Source of the DNA: Embiotoca jacksoni | Lineage: Eukaryota; Chordata; Actinopteri; Embiotocidae | Reading direction: 5' to 3' | Assembly: GCA_022577435.1 (NCBI GenBank) | Contig: JAKOON010000041.1 | Span: forward strand, 445,001 to 509,000 | Length of the DNA: 64,000 nucleotides | Shown: one piece after another, positions 25,040-37,014 of the stretch | Position numbering within the stretch: position 1 is the first letter of the stretch | How the letters are laid out: the number at the start of each line of letters is the position of its first letter | Position numbers and translations under genes: made by a program | Notes under the pieces: model-generated | What the model saw: only the letters and a program-made list of their open reading frames with translations | Told to the model about the DNA's origin: nothing | Databases searched by the model: none

Positions 25040-25941
25040 TGTTTTATTCTTCCACATACATTCAACATCAAAGTCACAGGAGGATTGACACGTAGACCTG
25101 TGTGGTGTGTCAAATGGAGGACAAAGGAAAGTCGAGAAATGAGCTAAAGTAACATACAGTGGCATATAGATGGGAATGATACAGTGTTTAAGCTTAAATG
25201 TAAAAAGGAAGGAAATAAAATGTTTTGGTTCTCCATTTTTAACAATTCTTTTCATTCTGTGATTTCAGTGAACGTCAGTAAAATAAATTACATCACAGAA
25301 CACGTAGAAATCACTGGACATTAGATTTTTTTTTTTATCCCACAACTTTACCATTCCTGTTCAGGAAGCATGTTATCTGGAATAAGTCAAAAGGCACAAA
25401 AAGAAAATAAAGTGTATATATAATATATATTCTTCTTTTGGAAGAAGAAATGATTGTATACAATAAAAATGACATTCTTGATAAGTATACATTCAATATT
25501 CACATGTAAGGCAGGTAAAACGAGAGTTACGGGCAGCGGTGTCACGATGTAGACGTCCTCTGCACCGCGGAGAAAACCATAACATGGAAAAAGCTTTCTG
25601 AGCCTTGGAGATCCTAACGACACCCACCGGTCACACGTTTGGCTGAGAGCAGTCATGAGCGTATGAGAATATGAACTCCTAGAGTCAACACTTTTCCTAG
25701 TAGTGACGGGGACATTTAAGGGTTGTAGAAGGCAGTTCGGTGGTCCTAATACTGGGCGAGGGGTCTGAGTTCACGCCCCTGTGTCTGCAAGCCCCCCGCT
25801 CTGCTGTAGTGTCCTTGAGCAAGGTATGAGTTCCAAGTAATCTTCTGAACGCAAAGGGGACAAAACTAAATGTCCCCCTGTGGATGAATAGAGATCAGAA
25901 TATGATGTCTGTGTAGTGTAGTTGCTCTCAGCAGGTTTCCT
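25040..25941 (-). other. ado: ado 3' flank, probable 3' UTR
   Basis: This is AT-rich sequence downstream of the ado stop. The clearest AATAAA on the minus strand is at 25048-25043, which would give a 3' UTR of about 900 bases; this is an inference. The stretch 25720-25850 contains a fragment resembling a dispersed teleost repeat (the phrase GTCCTTGAGCAAGG is common in such repeats). An AT/TA run lies at about 25415-25430. Confidence 0.35.
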
Positions 25942-28661
25942 TCAGACAGAGACGGCCGGGCCTGGATACGGCTCGCCACCACACCAGAAGTCCTCCGGTT
26001 GAGGGACTTCAAGCAGCCATGCCTCCTCCTCCTCCTCTTCCTCTTCTTTCTCTTTGGTCTCTCCCTGCTGATCCTCGGTGCTCTGAGCATCTGTTCCTTC
26101 CTCTGCCGCGGTTTGCAGGAGTTTGTAATAGTGACAGTCGCGCCCGTCGTCTGGATTGTACGGCGGCGCCAGGATATCCAGGAAAGCAGCGGGCCCCTCC
26201 ACCGCATCGATCTGGTGGAGGTTGTCCCGCACAGGACTGAGGAGGCACGGCCCACTGGTCTCCGAGTACTCGGCGACCGAGCGGAGCGTGGATCGCCTCA
26301 CGGAGGCCGTCTGCAGCGGGGTCAGCGGGGGGTCAAAACGTGGCAGGATGCTGCTCACCGTCAGGTCGTCCTCCCGCTTGTCGAAACAGCGGACGCTCAC
26401 CTTCCCGTAGAGGACCTGGACGAGAAACACGAGGCAGTTAGGAAGGAAAATACTGCTGACGCAACAATAAATAAGTTTCTTACTATTACTATCACCTGAG
26501 ATTCTACCACCGAACATAGGTGCACGCTGCAGGACGATACTATGATTAAATTTAACTCCTCTAAGTGGTTACTCTACATCGAAGATGATTATTAAGTCCC
26601 AGACGGAGCTGATCTGTGACCAAGGAAACTTAAATAAGTTTTAAAAGTCATCATCATAAATTTTTTTAGGAGATTGCTACATTCATCATGCTGGGAACCC
26701 TCTCATGTTTTTTAATTTGTTTTTGTTATACTCCTTCTGTTCTGCACCTGCTGCCGGTTGGGAATGAATGTTTACACCATCCACCTTCTTCGCTTCATCG
26801 TAACACAACACAGGACGACCCAAGTTCACAGCAGGTCGTCGCAGAAACATCTCAATAAACCTGTGCAGTGTGAATTTACTCCGTTCATATCAAAGGTGCA
26901 GCTGGTGATTCTTAGACACATGATACGGTGTAACGTAGTCCCACTGCTCAGGAGAACTCATTACCACACTGAAATGTCTAAACACACCGATAGTGGGCCA
27001 AATAGTAAATTGAGGTTTAAATGTTTTTGTTGGAGCAAACATGCGTTTTTTTTTTTTGTTTGTTTGTTTTAAGGAGAAACTGTTCCGATTATTTTCACAC
27101 TGGGAGCAATATTATATATATATTTATATAATATTATATAATACTGAGACCAAAATATGCTTCGCTTCGGGGACCGCATGAAGTCTTTTTTTTGCCAAAG
27201 CGAGATGACACAGGGCCTGTTTTTATGGGTTCTTAGGAGAAACACTTGGCATTCCCAGAAGCACTAATAAAGCCAAGAACAAACCTTTATGACAAACGAG
27301 GGACTGAAATGAATCCAGAAGAAAAAGGCATGGAGAGCTTTTTTTCTACCAATTCTGTTTCCAAAACATCTCAACTCTAACGGTCACATTTAGTCCAGTG
27401 CTACATTTATTCCTATGATAGAATATTGCTGCACTAGTTGGAGGTCTGATAACACAATGTGAGCACATAACAAAGTAACAAAGCTGTTAAAAGACTGTGT
27501 CTACAATACGCGCACACAAAATCTACTCATAACGCCAGCCCCAGTTTAGTTTATTTTGTACTTCACCGACACAAATTTTCCCCCACTGTTTGGTACTGGG
27601 CCCGAAAGGTTCTCCATCCTCGGTCTTAGATGGAACCAGCGTCAAAACCAGGTTTTAGAGGTCCAGTGTGTAGCTTTCAGGGGTACCAATTGTCAAAAAT
27701 GAGACATAATATTCACAATAATGCTTTCATTTGCGTAAAATAACCTGAAAGCAAGAATCTTTATTTTCTTTTGTGACCCTCAAATGAGCCCTTCATATCT
27801 AAATAGGGAGCGGGTCCTCCTCCACGGGACGTGCTGTGTTTCTGTCCCTTCTGGGCTCCTGTAGAAACATGGCAAACCAAACTGTTGCTCCAGAGAGGGT
27901 CTTCAGAGGTTTTTTTGTAAGTGTCAATAGACTCTCTTAAAAGCTGGGAAGGAGACTGCAACCCCACCCCTGGGTGACACTAAATCCTACACACTAGCTA
28001 CTTTAACCAAAGTGAGTGAAGTGTTTTAATATATTACTTCCATTTGTCTGTGTGTTAAGTAATTAACAGGCCAAAAAACAAAGAGAAGGGTAATTAAAAG
28101 TAAATCCTAAACAATAGTTACATACATATATTTATTTATTTTAATCAAGATGTAGTGTGTAAAATTGCAGTAATGTACTTGCAAAGGTAAAGCATAATAT
28201 AACACAATTTTAAAACTTGTTTGCCCAACCCTGCTGGGTACATTTGAGTGAGGACCACCTGAAAAGTTATATATATATATATATATATATATATAACATA
28301 TATAGCATGGAAATGCGTAAAAGACCTGGAGCATCCCGTTCATGCCCGGGTGGTCGTGCAGCGGTATGGAGGCACCGGTCCTCAGCAGGAACACCCCCAT
28401 GCTGAACACCTCCGTCTCGCAGATGTGCATGTAGGTGACCGCGGGGTTGTGGGGCCCCGGTGCCCCGGAGCTCAGCTTGGTTTTCCGGGGAGCGATTTTG
28501 AGGTCGGCAGCCCTGACGGAGGTCACTAAGGAGATCAGTTCACTCAGTTTATCCGCCACGACTTTATTCTCCCCGTTGGCCGAAGATATCAGTCCTTTGT
28601 AGGTGAGATAGGCTTGCTTCGCGATGTTTTGAATAAGAGGAGTTTTGTTGTCCCGCGGCAT
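25942..28661 (-). CDS. ado: 2-aminoethanethiol (cysteamine) dioxygenase, two exons
   Basis: On the minus strand exon 1 codes 28661-28326 (112 aa, starting MPRDNKTPLI) and exon 2 codes 26415-25942 (157 aa), total 269 aa against 270 in human. The junction is phase 0 after LHDHPGMNGMLQ; the donor is CAG|GTCTTT (weak) and the acceptor TCCAG|GTC. The cupin iron ligands are visible: His102 and His104 in the HDHPGM motif, His179 in RDNLHQIDAVEG. Cys206 and Tyr208 (GRDCHYY) match the human Cys220-Tyr222 crosslink pair. The C-terminal block EDFWCGGEPYPGP is conserved. An eight-Glu run occupies 236-243. The enzyme oxidises cysteamine to hypotaurine and also N-terminal cysteines of proteins, acting as an oxygen sensor (established knowledge). 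The ATG has A at -3. The gene is convergent with egr2. Confidence 0.96.
27664..27998. mobile_element. MITE inside the ado intron
   Basis: Short inverted ends CAGTGTGTAG (27664-27673) and CTACACACTAG (27988-27998) bound a 335-bp AT/GC-mixed body with AGGGAGCGGGTCCTCCTCCA and CTCCAGAGAGGGTCTTC. These are hallmarks of an abundant teleost MITE. A second fragment is at 22610-22740. Confidence 0.65.
28269..28295. repeat. (AT)n microsatellite in the ado intron
   Basis: About 13 AT units, 30 bp inside the ado intron from its donor. Confidence 0.9.
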
Positions 28662-28940
28662 TGTGGCTGTGGACTAAAACTAACGGTTATCGGTGTGTCT
28701 GTGGCACTGCTCCGACCGCCAAATCAACTTCTTAAAACCCCTACAAATCTTCCATTGTCACCAAATTCATTCCGAAGTTTGTCGGTCCACGCTCCAAAAA
28801 CACAATATTTACAATTTCTATAAATAAAAAATGTAATTCATGATGATATTGTCTGCTTTCACGCCTGGATACGAGCCTCCCTTCTGTCATTTTCCGCCGT
28901 CTCGCCTCCTCGTCCGCGCTCACGGAGCATGCGCAAGAAA
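28662..28940 (-). promoter_or_regulatory. ado: ado leader and probable promoter
   Basis: The 280 bp upstream of the ado ATG become CpG-rich at 28860-28940. There is no clear TATA box, but a TGCGCATGC-like NRF1 half site is near 28927-28935. A 60-codon upstream reading frame (28923-28741, minus strand) ends 79 bases before the ado start codon. The start site cannot be fixed from sequence. Confidence 0.4.
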
Positions 28941-30846
28941 CGAAACGCAGTCTGGGATATTGAGTTTGATAAAAAATATAACAGTGGTGTAATTCACGTT
29001 AAGATGAACTGTGAATCACTGCGTCATTCGATCATGTTTTATAAAAGAAACTGGTGTCCACGTGTGGTAGATTAATGGATGTAGTAATGTTGCCCAAACA
29101 ATGATAAAAGAATAAACCTGAACTGCATTGACACTACATTTCCCAGAGGTCCCGTGGATGCAACAGCTTGCAGAGGGAAAGGCCAGACAGGCCATTGAAC
29201 TTTTCGCAGTCCTGCCCCTTACAACATCACAGCCTCCATCACTGCTTCGAGATGCTGTCAACTCACTTTCTTTTCACTTTACAACTACTCAGAATTATAT
29301 TTTATGAGTTTTATTTCCAGAGCTTGAGACCACATTATGCATTTATTTACTCAAAATGTTGGGGTTGCATTCACACAGTTCTCACCATATAGATCATTAA
29401 CCCCAGAGGCATATAGGCCTAACAAACACAGAGTAGAGACACATGTTGCTGCGGATTTGGTCAGTGCAGTTTTTATTATGCAATGTGCACCACAAATTAA
29501 TAGTCTATCTTTCAGTTATTGGGCACAAAACATGATTTTATCTGCTCAGTTTTGATAGTTACAGTTCCTCTTTGCAAAGTTTCAGATCTATGTAATCCTG
29601 TGCTCATCACATGGAATGGACTTCTTAAAGGAAAGCTACAACACATTTGAACTTGTGTTTTATTCTTATTTGCAATTCCATCAGTATAATCGATGCTTCA
29701 GTCAAACATTCACAGTAAATGATGGAAAATTGTGTGAACCCTTATGTCTAATTATCTTCAACATCAACAAAAGCTAATTGGAGTCTTGAGCTATGTTGAC
29801 ACTCAAAGATTTTCAGATTGCTATTCACAAGAAGCAGCTGCTGATGGGAATCATGCCTCACAAAAACAAGATCTCAGAATACGTGTCTGTAAGACTTGGA
29901 GAGGGTTAGTAATCTCAAAGAGTTTAGATGTTCATCGGTTCACAGGTACACACACAATATGCAGAATGCTCACAGTGTAGAAGAAGCCCAGGATAATAGC
30001 TGAAGATGTAACGCTAAACGTTTGCTACGTGTACGCCCAAGTGTTCGCCCTACTTTGGAAGACTTTTGAAAAACGCTGCTGTTTTAGTTTGAAACTTACC
30101 GGGCAGCATTGTGACGATGCAGACATCTGTACGTTTGCTCCAGAGTTATCAGTAATGATGTTTCCTTCCCTGATTAGTCACAGCTATTAAATTCTGCCTA
30201 TTATGATGCTACTACAGCCTACATGTGCGGGGGAAAGGTATTATTCAATGATTTGTAATGATACTGGTATTCAGCGGGCTGAAGTGGTGTCTACTCAGAG
30301 CACTCAGGATCTCATTGGCAACCTGTGCTGAACACACGGTACGCCACAATGCTTGGGAGCAACTTGCTGTACACACAACCACTAGTTAAATCTACTGAAT
30401 ACAACAGGAAGGAAAATATTTTTGGAATGTACGAGAGTTGTGCGACTGCATGTTCAGTTCATGAATGTGTCAAGTGTCAAATGATATACTTCCTCAAGGC
30501 GAGTTTGTGGATTACTTCTGAAACTTTGCTGAGATACATGCGTAGACGGAGGTTGTTTTCCTTTTAAAACTGAGTTTTACGAGAAACATGTAGCCTTTGA
30601 AGGACTCGTTGGAGCGGTCGATGTCTCTGTTCATGAGTCTAACATATGCAGATCTTCTAACAAGCATGGTGGAGGAAGGAAGGAGACCGCGGAGGAAACT
30701 GCTGCTGTCGCTACGTGACAAAGAGCAACCTCGATACTCCACAACACTTCTGGCAAAATGTTCTGTCTACTGATGAATATAAGGTTCAATTACAACTGTA
30801 TTTGATGAGAACACGTATGATGTAAAAAAGTACACTGCAAAAAACA
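28941..30846. other. Intergenic upstream of ado, nothing recognised
   Basis: No coding potential. Open frames of up to 80 codons have no recognised similarity. Confidence 0.45.
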
Positions 30847-32150
30847 TCAAATCAATTTTATTTGTATCCAACTCACAACATAAGTCACCTCAGGGCACTT
30901 AATATAGCAAATATCCTTACAACAGAAACTTACAACACTGTAGAAAGAAATCCAAGAAAGTGGGCATATATCTACTTTTATGGTTTGAATGAGCAGAGAG
31001 AAGAGAAGAGAAGAGTTTAGAAACTTGATGCTCCAGAGCCAGAGATACCTGCATAAAGTTTCAGGGAGAGAGAGGAAAACACATAAACTATGGGAGAGAA
31101 GACACACAGTAAATCCAAGGTAAGTGAAAAAGACATAAAGAGAGGAGAGATGGGTGCTCAGTGCATCGTGGGAGGTGCCCCAGCAGCCCAGATCTAAAGC
31201 ACACGACTAAGGGATGGTTCAGGGTCACCTGAGCCAGCCCTAACTCTCAGCTGTACCAAAAAGTACATTTTTAAGCCTAATCTTAAAAGTAGAGAGGATG
31301 TCTGCCTTCTGAGCCCAAACTGGGATCTGGTTCCACAAGAGAGGAGCCTGAAAGCTAAAGGTTCTGCCCCCCATTCTACTTTTGGAAACTCTTGGAACCA
31401 CAAGTAAGCCTTCACTCTGAGAGTGACGTGTTTCCGATTGGACAATATGAGGTCTTTAAGATATGATGGAGCTTGGTCATTAAGGGCTTTGTATGTAAGG
31501 AGAAGGATTTTAAATTCCTGTCTTAGATTTTTACATGAGGTCAGTGAAGAGAAGCTTATACGGGAGAAATATGGTCTTACTTGCTAAATCTGGTCAGTAT
31601 TCTCTCTGCAGCCTTTTGGATCAGCTGGAGAGTTACTGGGACATCCTGGTTTTATGGAATTGCATTAGTCCAGCCCAGAATTAACAAATGCTTGGAGTTG
31701 TCAATCAGGATCACTCTGAGACAGGATGTTTCTGATTTTAAAAATATTGCGCAGGTGAAAGAAAGCGTTCCATGAGACTTGAATTATGTGTAAATAAGGC
31801 AATGCCATCCAGAGTAACTATATGGTGCGAGAGTGCGTTTCTGAGGTGTTTGGGGCCAAATACCACAACTTTGGTTTTGTCTGAATTTAGAAGTAGAAGA
31901 CTGCAGGTCATCCAGGCCTTTATACTTTCAGACATGCTTGAAATCTGACTAACTTATTAGTTTCAGCTGGCTTCGTAGATAGATATAGTTAGGTGTCATC
32001 CGCATACCAGTGGAAATTGATGCAGTGCTTCCTAAAAATATTGCCTGATGGAAGAAGGTAGAAGGAACCCTGTGGAACTTCATGACTCCACGGAGGAGTA
32101 ACCACAGACATGAAAAAAAATATAAGAATCTATCAGATAAATGTGATTTC
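30847..32150 (-). mobile_element. LINE (L2/CR1-like) 3' portion, degenerate
   Basis: On the minus strand, about 31935-31800 encodes LLLNSDKTKVVVFGPKHLRN, a block typical of fish L2/CR1-type reverse transcriptases. The C-terminal region follows at 31445-31190 in broken frames (LRVKAYLWFQEFPKVEWG, then RLKMYFLVQLRVRAGSGDP). A 3' UTR with ATCAATTTTATTTG lies at 30850-30870. Stops and frameshifts mark it as dead. It links the reverse transcriptase to the AATTC-tailed fragments elsewhere in the window. Confidence 0.75.
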
Positions 32151-34288
32151 GGTATCTTGCAGGATAATGTAAGCGTGACTCAATCAGTCAGGAACTGTCA
32201 TTGGGGTCATTGTGAAAAGCAAGGACAAACTACTTATTTTTTATATTAACTGATCTCAACTCCAGGTCCATGGACAGACTACTTTAAACTCACAACTTAC
32301 AACATCTATTACAACCCATAATGAGGCCAAAGCTTTGACAGGGCTCTAAAATGGAGCTCTTGTAGGAGACAAGCGCCATAAGTGGTGATAGGTCCCAGGT
32401 CTCAATCATCATTTATGGCTAGACAGCCTTGAGTGAAAGTCATTTAATTGGCTCTTGTATGTGCATTTTACATTTGAAAGAATCTTTCTAATCAAACATC
32501 TGTATGAGGCCCAAACGGTGTGTTGACCTGTGAGGCTCTAGCCCTGTGCATTGTTCTGCCTGTCAGTGTCTACTGGAGCAGAAGGAAGTGAGCATTGTTA
32601 ACCCAACAACAAAACATGGGGTGACTCATCCACATCCTGAACACTCTAAAACACAGCGCTGCGTCACCGGCATCACAAACAATGTATGTGAAAATGTATT
32701 TTACAGATCACATGTGCAATTAAACACTCGTCACAGTTGTCTGCGCGTTTAGGTTCGAGTACCTCCTTACATGCGTGCATTTGTGTGCATGTTGCATTAT
32801 GTATGTATGACGTGTGTTAGGAGTGACACACAAAGAAAGCAATATCCTCTCGAGAAATAATGAGGCCAGTTCATTATACACACACATACACACACACACA
32901 GTGTAGTTGACACAGGCACAGAGTCATTGCTCCATAGAAGATGAGAGTGTGTTGCTTAGAGACCTGTCCTGGATAAAGCATTTGACAAACTCTTTTAAAT
33001 CCATCTGACATTTTTTAGGATCAGAACGGTAGTTCATGAAATACCCTGTTTGCTGCGTCCTCCCCTTTCCTGTCCTCAGAACCAGTGGGCACATGAGCAC
33101 ACCAATCCAAAATACCACAGACAGGTTCGGTGGTTGCCATATGTATTTAATCCCACTTACATAAATAAAATCAGAGCAGGCTTCTTTTTTTAAATGGAAC
33201 TTTCTGAAGCATTTCATCCTCTAAAAAAATTAAGCTGACTCCTGTCTATTGAAGTGGATGTGAATCAGGCAGTTGGCACGGATCATGATGCAGCAGACAG
33301 TTTCTCAGGAACTCAGGTTCACTACAAATAAATTGCAAATTAAATTACACATTAAGCAGTCCCACCAGGATTTTGCTTTTTTGTGGTTGTTAGATTGCTG
33401 CAGCTTTTCAAAAAAATTGTGATGTAATAACATTGCAAGAATTAGACACATTTGCTAGACAAGGGGGAGACATTTCTTTTTTTGTAACAACTACCTAATA
33501 GAGAGTCATATGCAACCACTTTCTATGATAATGAATAAGCATGCTGCACATCACAGAAATATTTTGATTATAATCTTTTTTTAATCAAAGTTAGCTAGCA
33601 CAGAGGAGAAAGAGAAGAGCCTTGCTGATTCACCAAAAATTCACTAATACAACAATAGTAAAATAGCTAAAAGTAATGGACCCCGAGTTGAAACGTTGAG
33701 CTTCTGTCACTGTAAGTCTGACTGATCTAAATACTGAATCTTCAAATAGATGAAAAAATATTGCAGCAAATCCACGGCAGTTTAAAATCATTTCAAATGA
33801 ACACAAATTGGATCTGTGAACAGTTCATTTGTTAAAGCTGTGAGCTCCACCACACATATCAAATCCTCATCTTACAATCTGGAGTTTAAGTTTCATAAAA
33901 AAATATTGTTTGAGTTCGGCATTCACTGAGGACAATGTTGTAAAGACCCCCTGTTTGTCTGACATCTTATTTGCATTTGCTGCTGGTCCTCACATATAAA
34001 GCCAACATTATTCCCTGGCTGTTTAAAATGTGCATGACTGACATTGCAGAGAAGTCAAGTAAGCTTCATCATGCCATCGTCAGCGCTGCGGCCAAGAAAC
34101 TCTGAATGGACCAAGTGATTGTCTGGCTGTTTGCTATTTGCATAGCAATATATGTACATACACATACACATGCACATTTAGAGGACACGTAAATGTACAT
34201 TATATATAAACACAGACATGCACACATTCAACTTTGCACAAAAAAACAAGTTTGATGGAACAAAAATTCACAGATATATTCTCAGACA
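32151..34288. other. Intergenic, nothing recognised
   Basis: AT-rich. Short CA units at about 32879-32901 only. Confidence 0.45.
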
Positions 34289-34297
34289 GACACACAC

Positions 34298-34368
<71 letters not shown>
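34289..34368 (+). repeat. (CA)n microsatellite
   Basis: About 40 CA units with one CG interruption. Confidence 0.95.
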
Positions 34369-34369
<1 letters not shown>

Positions 34370-35349
34370 TCCTCAGTCTTCTGGAATCAGCATATTGGGA
34401 CAATGAGACAATGATAACAACTGCTTATGGATCATTCAGTGGCCTTTGTGTTCAGTCAATACGCAGCCTGTTCTCTGTCATCAGAGTTGTCATTATTTCG
34501 CAATGTGTTCCACTGCTGAGAACATGAGGAGTCTTTTATTTGTTGCCCCCCGTGGCCTCAGTGAATCAGGCCATCCTTGAGAATGAAGCCAACTCTGTTG
34601 TCCGTCAAAGAACGCTAACAACCGGGGCCAACGATGAAAATTCATTAGATTGCCAGAAAAAAAAATGTCTGCATAACTTGAGTTGAGGCTGCAGGAGAGG
34701 ATGCAAAGCTACTGTTTGTTCTTTCCATCAGCGAGTGGTTTTCTGTAGACTGAAGTTTTCTTAGGATTTTGTTCTTCCCTTATTGCACTGTGAGCCTCCA
34801 CAACCAGGCAAGAGATGGAAAATGCAAATGTTTGTTCAGTGCAAGTACGAATGCATTTTTCCCAAAAATAATTCTGGTTGGCCTTAACATCTCCTTTCTG
34901 CTTCTGTAAGGCTAAAACCTTGTAAAGCTTGTGATTTCCTTCCAGTGTGATAAATATTTTCCCCACTGAAAACAAGTGCTTTATGCATAACGTTTGAGTT
35001 TATTACAGGGCTGCCATTAAAGATTTTTTTGTCAACCCCTTAACAATGTTCATTGTTTTTTTTTTTATTTTGAATTAGATTTTTTTTTTCGCAAAGACAA
35101 TCTCCAATTTTTTTTCTTAAATAATAGTTTCAGAATTTTATAAACAATAATTAGCTTTTGTGGATTTTATTATTTTATGTTATATTTGTCAATGTGTTTC
35201 CTGCTTTAGTATGGTACCATATTTCATATATTTTCACATTTGCATTTAAAATAAACAATAATGTAGCAGTGTAAAAACTAGTAGTAGTGATATTTCAGAT
35301 ATTTCTTACCTTCATGCTTTGCACTGACAGTGATTGAGAGCATGTAATT
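34369..35349. other. Intergenic, nothing recognised
   Basis: AT-rich with T runs at about 35058-35089. Confidence 0.45.
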
Positions 35350-35854
35350 ACAACTGTTTCCAAAAAAGTTGGGGCGCTGTGTTAAATGTAAATAAAAACG
35401 GAATGCAATGTTTTGCAAATATCATATAGTATCTCCCTCTCTGAAGTGCTCTTTTAATACCTAATCATGTTACTGATCTGTTGCAAATTAACCTGATTAG
35501 TAGTGAGATGTTCCACCAGTTTTTTTGTTTTTTTTGTTTTGTAAAAACAAAACAAAAAAAACAAAAAAACTGGAGACTAGAAAAGTTGTGTAATACAAAA
35601 GTATTACACAACTTTTCTAGTCTTTTGTTGATCCTGTCCTAACTTTTTTGGAGACGTGTTGCTGCTATCGAATTAAAAATAAGCACAATTTTTTTTCGTA
35701 AAACAATAAAAGTTTTTAGTTTCAACATGTGATATGTTGTCTTTGGTCTACTTGCAATTAAATATGAGTTTATATAATAATAAAAAAAAAAAATCATTGC
35801 ATTGTTTTTGTTTACATTTTACACAGCGTCCCAACTTTTTTGGAAACGGGGTTG
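35350..35854. mobile_element. Tc1/mariner-family non-autonomous copy (copy A)
   Basis: The left end ACAACTGTTTCCAAAAAAGT is matched by the inverted right end ACTTTTTTGGAAACGGGGTT. The ends extend into TGTAAATAAAAAC-type terminal DNA. There is no transposase; the middle holds two perfect hairpins (35516-35623). The same family appears at 38.4-39.2, 43.2-44.1 and 50.9-51.5 kb. Confidence 0.75.
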
Positions 35855-36068
35855 GAGTTTGTTGTATATACAGTATGAATATGACACTATACTTACAAAA
35901 TGCATTGTATAAGTACACAACAAAATGTAAACAGGTTTTTTTTTTTTTTTAAGAAGTTGGTGTTCCTGGAGTAAGTTTGACAGAATGAATACTCTGGTCT
36001 CATCACATCCAGATAAACTGATTCAGCGTTGCTCTATATAATCTATCACCCAATCTCTCACCATTACA

Positions 36069-37014
<946 letters not shown>

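Noticed and set aside
25999..26499. 166-codon + frame opposite ado
   Set aside because: Shadow of ado exon 2; Leu-rich because of the Glu run on the coding strand.
28107..28325. Extension of ado exon 1 to a 184-residue product
   Set aside because: The added residues are translated (AT)n and intron DNA; the conserved continuation is found at 26415 after splicing.
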